Assembly (NCBI RefSeq): GCF_015163665.1
Contig: NZ_JADEUG010000005.1
Span: 1-64,000, forward strand
DNA from: Xenorhabdus sp. BG5
GTDB taxonomy: Bacteria > Pseudomonadota > Gammaproteobacteria > Enterobacterales > Enterobacteriaceae
Direction of reading: 5' to 3'
Length of the DNA stretch: 64,000 bases
The position numbers and the translations under genes were made by a program. Of the stretch, positions 1 through 8,289 are shown one piece after another. The notes under the pieces were generated by a model. That model had not been told where the DNA came from and did not search any database. It worked only from the letters and a program-made list of their open reading frames with translations. Each line of letters begins with the position of its first letter. The first letter of the stretch is position 1.

Positions 1-44
1 GATATTTATAATCGGTCTAGGCCACACTTAGCGCTAAAATATCA

Positions 45-74
45 AACGCCCGATGAAGTACATCATCAGGCGTT
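45..74. terminator. Inverted repeat upstream of dsbB, probable terminator of the preceding gene
   Basis: AACGCC-c-GATGA, loop AGTACA, TCATC-a-GGCGTT: an 11-bp stem with one mismatch. No T-run follows on the plus strand, while the minus strand continues into TTTGATATTTT, so the direction is uncertain. In E. coli the gene before dsbB is nhaB; no nhaB coding sequence is visible in the first 44 bases. The rest of 1-220 is AT-rich upstream DNA of dsbB with no gene that I can support. Confidence 0.5.
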
Positions 75-220
75 AAGTAAAAATAGTGTCAACGTATATC
101 AGGACTAGACATCACTTGTCTGAAAAAATAACTCAGTTGATTTTAATTTTATTTTTTTATGGCTGATGAAACGGCACAATAAACCTGTTATTTATATTGA
201 GAAGATGGGAAGAAAAGAAA

Positions 221-739
221 ATGTTTCAATTTTTAAATCAGAGTTCCCAAGGGCGAGGCGCATGGTTATTGATGGCGTTGACAGCTCTTATCCTGGAAGC
301 GACAGCACTCTATTTTCAACATGTGATGCAGTTACAGCCTTGCGTAATGTGCATTTATGAGCGTGTTGCGTTGTTTGGTATTATAGGCGCTGCGCTGCTT
401 GGTGTAATCGCACCTAAAACGCCTTTGCGCTGGTTGGCTATCTTGCTGTGGATTTATAGCGCATGGAAAGGATTACAACTGGCATGGGATCACACCATGA
501 TACAGTTATATCCTTCTCCGTTTAATACGTGTGACTTTTTTGTCCAATTCCCATCTTGGTTACCGTTGAATGATTGGTTACCCTCAGTGTTTCAGGCGCT
601 TGGGGATTGTTCGATGAAACAGTGGGAATTTTTAACCCTGGATATGCCGCAATGGCTGATTGGTATTTTTGCCGCTTATCTGCTGGTGAGTATATTAGTG
701 TTAGTGAGCCAATTTTTTCGCACTCAGGGTAGATCTTAA
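221..739 (+). CDS. dsbB: Disulfide bond formation protein DsbB
   Basis: Inner-membrane quinone reductase (172 aa) that reoxidises periplasmic DsbA and passes electrons to ubiquinone or menaquinone. The four catalytic cysteines sit exactly at the E. coli positions: C41 and C44 (QPCVMC) in the first periplasmic loop, and C104 and C130 in the second. The conserved R48 follows in CIYER. Four transmembrane segments are visible. The ATG at 221 gives the standard enterobacterial N-terminus ([15 protein letters not shown]) behind a purine-rich GGGAAGAAAAGAAA leader; a TTG at 197 in the same frame would add eight non-conserved residues. This is a core gene that bounds the accessory region. No frameshift or unusual composition is seen. 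Confidence 0.97.
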   Translation: MFQFLNQSSQGRGAWLLMALTALILEATALYFQHVMQLQPCVMCIYERVALFGIIGAALLGVIAPKTPLRWLAILLWIYSAWKGLQLAWDHTMIQLYPSPFNTCDFFVQFPSWLPLNDWLPSVFQALGDCSMKQWEFLTLDMPQWLIGIFAAYLLVSILVLVSQFFRTQGRS

Positions 740-758
740 AAGTAAAAAATTACCCCCA

Positions 759-782
759 AAAGGAGTCGATAAAGGCTCCTTT
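759..782 (+). terminator. Probable dsbB terminator
   Basis: AAAGGAGTC, loop GATAAA, GGCTCCTTT: a 9-bp stem with one G-T pair, 20 bp after the dsbB stop. The A-rich left arm and T-ending right arm suit an intrinsic, possibly bidirectional, terminator, though no long T-run follows. It separates dsbB from the CRISPR leader. Confidence 0.6.
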
Positions 783-954
783 AATACCTTCCCTACATTC
801 AGCTCCCTATCACAATAATAAAAAATGCGATCTGTATTGCAGATAATAAATCAGAAAAAATGGAAAAGTGAATTTTACTGATTTATAGGCTGAAAAAATG
901 GTAGAATTTTTTCTCTTAAAAAATATTTTATAAAACAACCAGATAAAATTGGGG
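783..954 (+). promoter_or_regulatory. CRISPR leader (promoter and spacer-acquisition region)
   Basis: About 170 bp of AT-rich, non-coding DNA directly before the first repeat. Its last 55 bases (a GGTAGAATTTTTTCTC block, then a TATAAAACAACCAGATAAAATTGG block) resemble, from memory, the leader end of enterobacterial type I-E arrays. A TAGAAT at 902-907 could be the -10 of the array promoter; I see no convincing -35. No good match to the IHF consensus was found by eye. Leader position is supported by intact repeats at this side and a degenerate last repeat at the other end. Confidence 0.7.
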
Positions 955-3900
955 GTGTTCCCCGTAAGCACGGGGATAAACCGAACTTGAAGAAAGAAAA
1001 ATCAGCCTTATTACAGGTGTTCCCCGTAAGCACGGGGATAAACCGTTGGCCGGGCAATGTTCGTCAATTGGTTAATGGTGTTCCCCGTAAGCACGGGGAT
1101 AAACCGGTATTTAAAGAGCTGGCGGGGAATATGGTTCAGTGTTCCCCGTAAGCACGGGGATAAACCGGGCCCATTATGGAAGTTATTTCGATACTCCAGC
1201 GTGTTCCCCGTAAGCACGGGGATAAACCGCGATGAGAGCGGCGAACCGATCATCGTCATTGGTGTTCCCCGTAAGCACGGGGATAAACCGGCAGGATTGG
1301 GGATCGCCTATCATGCTAAGCCGTGTTCCCCGTAAGCACGGGGATAAACCGCGACCTTATTATCTACCGCTTGCTGATTGGCAGTGTTCCCCGTAAGCAC
1401 GGGGATAAACCTGCCTTTCCAGCACCTATGACTTTGGTAATGGCGTGTTCCCCGTAAGCACGGGGATAAACCGAAATTTGGCTCAATGGCAACTCATTAC
1501 CTGATGTGTTCCCCGTAAGCACGGGGATAAACCGTGAACTATCACCTAACGCAATAGAATTAGTTGGTGTTCCCCGTAAGCACGGGGATAAACCGCGCAA
1601 AGGGCATTGAAAAGTGCTTCACGCTGAGTGTTCCCCGTAAGCACGGGGATAAACCGATTCCAGAGTTGGAATGCGGATCTCTTTGGTCGTGTTCCCCGTA
1701 AGCACGGGGATAAACCCAGTTCTTCATTAAATAATGCGGCCAGGATATCGTGTTCCCCGTAAGCACGGGGATAAACCGGCTTGACATATTACCGATTCTG
1801 CTATTAATTTGTGTTCCCCGTAAGCACGGGGATAAACCGTTTATTGAGTATACATCTCTGATTTATTAAATGTGTTCCCCGTAAGCACGGGGATAAACCG
1901 GCTGGCGAGCTCACGTTCTACTAGCCCTTTCAGTGTTCCCCGTAAGCACGGGGATAAACCGCTATTAGAACCACGTGTAATTGTCGCAATGCCGTGTTCC
2001 CCGTAAGCACGGGGATAAACCGCATGATAGCCGCCATGTTCTGCGGCGTGGAACGTGTTCCCCGTAAGCACGGGGATAAACCGATATTGCATTAATGAAA
2101 GAGCTTGGTTTGAAGGTGTTCCCCGTAAGCACGGGGATAAACCGTTGGGTTTTTTGCCCAATCTAAACCATAAATGGTGTTCCCCGTAAGCACGGGGATA
2201 AACCGATATGGAGCGTTTTTATCAGCACCTTGAACAGGTGTTCCCCGTAAGCACGGGGATAAACCGGGCAAAATGCGCTGGGTGGAACAGCATTGGCGGT
2301 GTTCCCCGTAAGCACGGGGATAAACCGCCTGTGCATTACGAGAACAGTTCGGCCAGCCAGTGTTCCCCGTAAGCACGGGGATAAACCAGCAGGTGAGTAT
2401 TTGGGGGAGCTTATTTTTCAGTGTTCCCCGTAAGCACGGGGATAAACCGACTGTGATCCTCAAATGATAAAGCGCCTAAAAGTGTTCCCCGTAAGCACGG
2501 GGATAAACCGGGTTATAACCTTGGTTTGTTGATTTGTGAAGAGTGTTCCCCGTAAGCACGGGGATAAACCGTTTGGTGACAAGGGATCTAACACCTTGGG
2601 TCAGTGTTCCCCGTAAGCACGGGGATAAACCGATTTCCAGCATTATTTTGGGTCAAAAACGTCCGTGTTCCCCGTAAGCACGGGGATAAACCGATTTATT
2701 TCATTACCAAAATCACGTAATAGCGTGTTCCCCGTAAGCACGGGGATAAACCGTCTCTTTCTGAACTGTTGCAGGGCATCAATGAGTGTTCCCCGTAAGC
2801 ACGGGGATAAACCGGGGAAGAGTCATTGCAACAAGTGGCAATGCGAGCGTGTTCCCCGTAAGCACGGGGATAAACCGTTGCTAAGAACGCGAAAGTGATG
2901 GTAGAAGTAGTGTTCCCCGTAAGCACGGGGATAAACCGCATCGCACTCTGCCAGATAGCCGTGTGCATCAGTGTTCCCCGTAAGCACGGGGATAAACCGG
3001 TGAAGGCATTGATGCCTCAATGATAGGTATCGTGTTCCCCGTAAGCACGGGGATAAACCGGTCAAAGACTTTACGCAATATCAGTTTTCTCAGTGTTCCC
3101 CGTAAGCACGGGGATAAACCGGTTCATATGAATAATCAATATACGTGTGTAGCGTGTTCCCCGTAAGCACGGGGATAAACCGTTATGAGCCAGAATAAAC
3201 CCAATCGCCAAAGAGTGTTCCCCGTAAGCACGGGGATAAACCGCTCTGATACTGGCTCTGGTGCCTATCCATCATGTGTTCCCCGTAAGCACGGGGATAA
3301 ACCGTTATGCCATTGGCGTTAGGTCAACATCCCGCAGTGTTCCCCGTAAGCACGGGGATAAACCGCATCATAACAAAATCAAAATTTTATTTATTTAGTG
3401 TTCCCCGTAAGCACGGGGATAAACCGACCTTATGGCGAGGAATACGGATGTTGTGGCAGTGTTCCCCGTAAGCACGGGGATAAACCGGACTTTCGCACCG
3501 AAATAAGACAATTCCATCGGTGTTCCCCGTAAGCACGGGGATAAACCGTGGTGGATATTTAGCCAAATATAGCGGTGCTGGTGTTCCCCGTAAGCACGGG
3601 GATAAACCGAAACGCGCCGTACAGTCTGAGAAACGCCGTCAGTGTTCCCCGTAAGCACGGGGATAAACCGTGTGACGTGATCCGCAATGCCGAGCTCGCG
3701 CCGTGTTCCCCGTAAGCACGGGGATAAACCGATCCCATTACGCAAACAACCTTAATTAAGACTGTGTTCCCCGTAAGCACGGGGATAAACCGTATTTGGC
3801 GTCAAAAAGCTGGCCGATGCGTTAGTGTTCCCCGTAAGCACGGGGATAAACCGATTTTCGGGTTGGAAAGAGGCCGGAATGCGAAGTGTTCCCCGTAAGC

Positions 3901-6900
3901 ACGGGGATAAACCGTCATTATATTGAGGGAGTACAAAGTGGCAAAAGTGTTCCCCGTAAGCACGGGGATAAACCGACATTCGGGGCTTTTTAAGATACGC
4001 CATTTAGGTGTTCCCCGTAAGCACGGGGATAAACCGTTGTCAGGTACAAGGTAAGTTTTCGATGGATCGTGTTCCCCGTAAGCACGGGGATAAACCGTTC
4101 TTTGTACATCGGCTTTTCCATATAAATCTGTGTTCCCCGTAAGCACGGGGATAAACCGGCCATATTTTAAGCTGATAGCGTAATCATCTGGTGTTCCCCG
4201 TAAGCACGGGGATAAACCGACATCCGAGTAAAGAGATTAACGAAAAATTAAGTGTTCCCCGTAAGCACGGGGATAAACCGTAAATCCGTAAATTCATCAT
4301 GCGCAAAAACCGGTGTTCCCCGTAAGCACGGGGATAAACCGGAAATACCGTTACCGAGCGATACGGTAACGGAGTGTTCCCCGTAAGCACGGGGATAAAC
4401 CGGTCACTGGTGATAACATGGGTAATGTTTTCTGGTGTTCCCCGTAAGCACGGGGATAAACCGTATCAGAAAAATATTCATATTCATTCAGTTGAGTGTT
4501 CCCCGTAAGCACGGGGATAAACCGGTAACGATACCGATAATTAAAGCTGGCAGAAAGTGTTCCCCGTAAGCACGGGGATAAACCGCAGTAAACCACCGAC
4601 GCCAAACAGGATAAAACAGTGTTCCCCGTAAGCACGGGGATAAACCGTCATTTAATGAACAGGCATATTGATTTATTTAGTGTTCCCCGTAAGCACGGGG
4701 ATAAACCGAAAACGCGCTGAGGTTTTTTCTTCTATAAGAAGTGTTCCCCGTAAGCACGGGGATAAACCGCGATGGAGCCTGAATTCAAAGCTTACCAACA
4801 CGTGTTCCCCGTAAGCACGGGGATAAACCGACATTTCTTTTCCTTTGTTTGTCCTGGAATGAGTGTTCCCCGTAAGCACGGGGATAAACCGAATCCAATC
4901 AGGCTCTATATGAGCATCCCTGTAGTGTTCCCCGTAAGCACGGGGATAAACCGTAATAGTTGAAAAAGATAATGGCTAAATAGTGGTGTTCCCCGTAAGC
5001 ACGGGGATAAACCGCCCGGCGGATTGATGTGTCCATACGGCGTGCTGTGTTCCCCGTAAGCACGGGGATAAACCGATCACGCCCCAGCAACAGGATTGCC
5101 TTAGCGGGTGTTCCCCGTAAGCACGGGGATAAACCGCCTTTCTCTTTGGCCAGTAGGGTCGCTTGTGACGTGTTCCCCGTAAGCACGGGGATAAACCGAC
5201 CTGAATATTTATTTGCAGATGACCCAACACGTGTTCCCCGTAAGCACGGGGATAAACCGATAGTTCCCACTGTTACCCCCAAACTGGACGAGTGTTCCCC
5301 GTAAGCACGGGGATAAACCGAATGACTTCAAATAAAGACGTGCCCAGTCCCGCGTGTTCCCCGTAAGCACGGGGATAAACCGAATGGACTGCACCGTGCC
5401 GACGTGGAAAAACTGTGTTCCCCGTAAGCACGGGGATAAACCGCCCCTGACTATTACCAGTAGTTGGGGGCTTCGGTGTTCCCCGTAAGCACGGGGATAA
5501 ACCGCACATGCACATAACGATCATTTTGCAATGTCAGTGTTCCCCGTAAGCACGGGGATAAACCACCATTCGGGCTGACTGGCCCGCCGTTTTTAGTGTT
5601 CCCCGTAAGCACGGGGATAAACCGGACTCTTTGCAATATCATCCAACTGCGACTTAGTGTTCCCCGTAAGCACGGGGATAAACCGGGTGCTTGCGAGCAC
5701 CCTTTGTAATATTAAGCGTGTTCCCCGTAAGCACGGGGATAAACCGATTCTGGTGTTGTGAAAATATTATCAATATTAGTGTTCCCCGTAAGCACGGGGA
5801 TAAACCGCAGACAGGATAACAGTGTTTCCAGTGAAAGCAGTGTTCCCCGTAAGCACGGGGATAAACCGGGTGGAGTAGGTAAAACCACAACAGTAGTAAA
5901 GTGTTCCCCGTAAGCACGGGGATAAACCGGAGTGAGGCAGCGCAACAATGAATATCAGCGCGTGTTCCCCGTAAGCACGGGGATAAACCGGCGGTTTGTA
6001 GTAACCGGGGCGTAGTGCCCCTAAACACTATTTTGATTCGTGTTCCCCGTAAGCACGGGGATAAACCGCGCTAAACAGGGCGGGGATGTTGGCGGTTCAG
6101 GTGTTCCCCGTAAGCACGGGGATAAACCGTGGTGGCTGAAGAGCACATTGTGTTTGATACGGTGTTCCCCGTAAGCACGGGGATAAACCGCACAACGTAA
6201 CTATTTCACAATCTATTTTGTCGTGTTCCCCGTAAGCACGGGGATAAACCGGCGATTATTTTTTTCTGTGTTTTGCTAGAGCAGTGTTCCCCGTAAGCAC
6301 GGGGATAAACCGGTGTGGGCGCAGCGGGCGTATTGGTCTGTTTTGTGTTCCCCGTAAGCACGGGGATAAACCGAGCTTAGCTACCACGCTTAATACTCAA
6401 CTGTGGTGTTCCCCGTAAGCACGGGGATAAACCGATCGGGTAATAAAGGTTATTTGTCGCAAATGGGTGTTCCCCGTAAGCACGGGGATAAACCGCATAT
6501 CTAGGCAGCCAGCAATAAACCCCTCCGGTGTTCCCCGTAAGCACGGGGATAAACCGTACAGCAAAGGCGGCAACGAAACTGACCTGAAGTGTTCCCCGTA
6601 AGCACGGGGATAAACCACCTCACAAGAGGACGGTAATGCCGTACTGGGTGTTCCCCGTAAGCACGGGGATAAACCGCGATTTCCAAAATAAATCTGGGAC
6701 GCTTAATCGTGTTCCCCGTAAGCACGGGGATAAACCGAACGCCGCCGATGGCACCGCCGATCCCTTTATGTGTTCCCCGTAAGCACGGGGATAAACCGGT
6801 CCTCAAGGTGTTGGTTGATAGCTGGCGTGAGTGTTCCCCGTAGGCACGGGGATAAACCGCAATTCCTATCCACTCAATAATGCAGCTAAAAGTGTTCCCC

Positions 6901-6920
6901 GTAAGCACGGGGATAAACCA
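955..6920 (+). CRISPR. Type I-E CRISPR array, 98 repeats / 97 spacers
   Basis: The repeat is 29 nt: GTGTTCCCCGTAAGCAC followed by GGGGATAAACCG. It forms a 6-bp hairpin (CCCCGT, loop AAGC, ACGGGG), typical of the CRISPR-2 type used by subtype I-E (Cse/Cas6e). I counted 98 repeats by position. Of 97 spacers, 86 are 32 nt; the exceptions are 33 nt (spacers 1, 4, 60, 65, 69, 72), 31 nt (29), 34 nt (31), 30 nt (76, 93) and 49 nt (83). Repeats are identical except at the last base (T in repeat 8, C in 13, A in 24, 76, 93 and 98) and an A-to-G change at position 13 of repeat 97. No cas gene lies in the window, so Cas proteins must be encoded elsewhere or be absent. Many spacers are open on one strand, as expected of fragments from coding DNA. 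Confidence 0.98.
5991..6039. other. Oversized 49-nt spacer (spacer 83) with internal hairpin
   Basis: The distance between repeats 83 and 84 is 78 bp instead of 61. The extra-long spacer holds GGGGC, loop GTAGT, GCCCC (6007-6021). Positions 5992-6028 start with CGGTTT and end with AAACAC, which resembles the two ends of the repeat in inverted orientation around a GC hairpin. Whether this is a decayed inverted repeat or chance is not resolved. Confidence 0.7.
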
Positions 6921-6988
6921 GAATGTCAGGAAAGGTTCTATTTAACTGGCTAAATACCAATTAACAACGTCATGCACATACGAAATCT

Positions 6989-7969
6989 CTACTGACTTTC
7001 CGCTGTAATATTTTCTTTCAGTAATGTGTGATTCACGGCATATTTTGCCTGCCATGCTTTAGGGTTGATTAAATAATGTTGCCGGAAACGTTTAGAAAAA
7101 TGACTTGGGCTGGAATAACCCACTGCGGCAGCGACCTCAATGACATTCATCCCTTTCTTCAATAAATCCTCCGCTGTGGTCATACGGACGTTTTCCAGAT
7201 ATTGATGGAAAGTACGGAAAACAACCGCACGGAATCCTTCTTTTAATTTCCTCTCATTCAAACCCACTGCTCTTGATAACGATTTTATTGTCCAAGGGTA
7301 ATGATAATCGTTATTAATTATCTTTATCGCATTGTAAACAGCACGGCGCTGTAATCCGCTAATCACATTATATTGGCAATCATAAATTTGAGCTGTCACA
7401 CAAGCGAGTATTTCTAACGCCTTTGCCTTTAAATAGACCTTTCTGACACTACCATTTAATTGACATTCTTCTATTTGATTCACTATCTGCATAAAGGGTG
7501 GATAGATAGGGCAAGCCATCATCAAGGCATCACTATAACTCGCGTTTTTCTCAAAACCAGCCGTTAACTTGGTAAACGATGGCAACTCCTGAGCTTCAAT
7601 TTCGTTCAGAGAAAAACGGATATCGAGAATACGCCAGGTTCCGCAGCCAAAGAAATTCATACCCCGTGTCATCGTAGGCGAATAGAAAAATACCATCGTT
7701 CCCGGATTAATATCTAAAGCCTCACCATTCTCAATTGCCATTTTCCCCTTTCCACTGAGAACAAAGGCTATTGACACTGTTGGCGGCCCTTCACAATATT
7801 CTGTAAAATCTTGACTTAACTCAAGATGGATACGGTTGATGTGAATTCCATCAGATAGCTCCTCTGTTAGCAAAGAAGGCGTTGTGTTATTTTCCTCTAC
7901 TGGTGAATGCCTATTATTGCCATGGCCCGCAGCGAAAATCCCCAATGTCTCGCTATAGATCGTCTTCAT
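6989..7969 (-). CDS. ybtA: AraC-family transcriptional activator, YbtA-like
   Basis: A 326-aa AraC/XylS regulator, the size of YbtA/PchR proteins. The N-terminal part is a sensor-like domain. The C-terminal ~100 residues hold the double helix-turn-helix, including a VAAAVGYSSPSHFSKRFRQ segment, the usual second-HTH signature. In the yersiniabactin and pyochelin systems such proteins activate the receptor and synthesis genes when the ferric siderophore is present and repress their own gene. It is divergent from the TonB receptor, and the 320-bp gap holds a Fur box and a direct repeat that could be its operator. The ATG at 7969 is preferred because AGGGGA lies just upstream; another ATG at 8002 would add 11 residues and destroy that spacing. 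Confidence 0.9.
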   Translation of the reverse strand: MKTIYSETLGIFAAGHGNNRHSPVEENNTTPSLLTEELSDGIHINRIHLELSQDFTEYCEGPPTVSIAFVLSGKGKMAIENGEALDINPGTMVFFYSPTMTRGMNFFGCGTWRILDIRFSLNEIEAQELPSFTKLTAGFEKNASYSDALMMACPIYPPFMQIVNQIEECQLNGSVRKVYLKAKALEILACVTAQIYDCQYNVISGLQRRAVYNAIKIINNDYHYPWTIKSLSRAVGLNERKLKEGFRAVVFRTFHQYLENVRMTTAEDLLKKGMNVIEVAAAVGYSSPSHFSKRFRQHYLINPKAWQAKYAVNHTLLKENITAESQ

Positions 7970-8113
7970 GAAATCCCCTGTATAATTAGCATCAGACACC
8001 AATCATTTCAAAAAAACGCTTTCCACAATAAAAACAGCATGTTGTGCGTATTAAAGACATTATACTTTTATTTTATATATTTATATACCAACGTGAATAT
8101 CACGCAATTTATC

Positions 8114-8132
8114 ATTAATGAGAATCATTATC
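8114..8132. promoter_or_regulatory. Fur box in the divergent regulator-receptor promoter region
   Basis: ATTAATGAGAATCATTATC matches the 19-bp Fur consensus GATAATGATAATCATTATC at 16 of 19 positions. It sits 145 bp from the regulator start and 158 bp from the receptor start, so it could repress both promoters under iron-replete conditions. The rest of 7970-8289 is AT-rich promoter DNA; no gene is seen there. Confidence 0.85.
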
Positions 8133-8215
8133 AATAGTACGTATCGCGCTATTTTTGTCCCTATCCCGTTAGCTCTTCTTTTCTATTCCAGTTAATTTCA
8201 CCAAATATGTTTCCG

Positions 8216-8248
8216 GGTTTACCACATTTGTTTGGTTTACCACATTTG
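8216..8248 (+). promoter_or_regulatory. Perfect 15-bp direct repeat, candidate AraC-regulator operator
   Basis: GGTTTACCACATTTG occurs at 8216-8230 and again at 8234-8248, start-to-start distance 18 bp. A weaker related sequence (TTTCACCAAATATG) lies at 8196-8209. The second copy ends 41 bp before the receptor ATG, around where an activator next to RNA polymerase would bind. AraC-type regulators commonly bind tandem sites. Assignment to the adjacent regulator is inference. Confidence 0.6.
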
Positions 8249-8289
8249 ATCTTTTTAAAACATGATTTGGAAAGGCATAAAGAGTACTT

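Noticed and set aside
166-360. 64-codon frame overlapping the dsbB start
   Set aside because: It runs out of frame within dsbB and has no family resemblance; DsbB itself is unmistakable.
2511-2542. Spacer 26 reading GYNLGLLICE as a nitrilase/NAD synthetase fragment
   Set aside because: The resemblance is only to a short degenerate motif and I could not confirm it from memory.
6738-6769. Spacer 95, minus strand reading KGIGGAIGGV, as a phage tape-measure or membrane peptide
   Set aside because: Glycine-zipper words occur in many unrelated proteins; too weak to assign a target.
875-6908. Many 60-135 codon reading frames across the CRISPR array, with recurring FIPVLTGNT, GLSPCLRGT and VYPRAYGEH words
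   Set aside because: These are six-frame translations of the CRISPR repeat. The 61-bp period shifts frame by one base each unit, giving the three recurring words. Not genes.
955-6920. Trans-acting CRISPR RNA or a cas operon beside the array
   Set aside because: The repeat type is I-E, which uses no tracrRNA, and neither flank (dsbB, AraC-type regulator) encodes Cas-like proteins.
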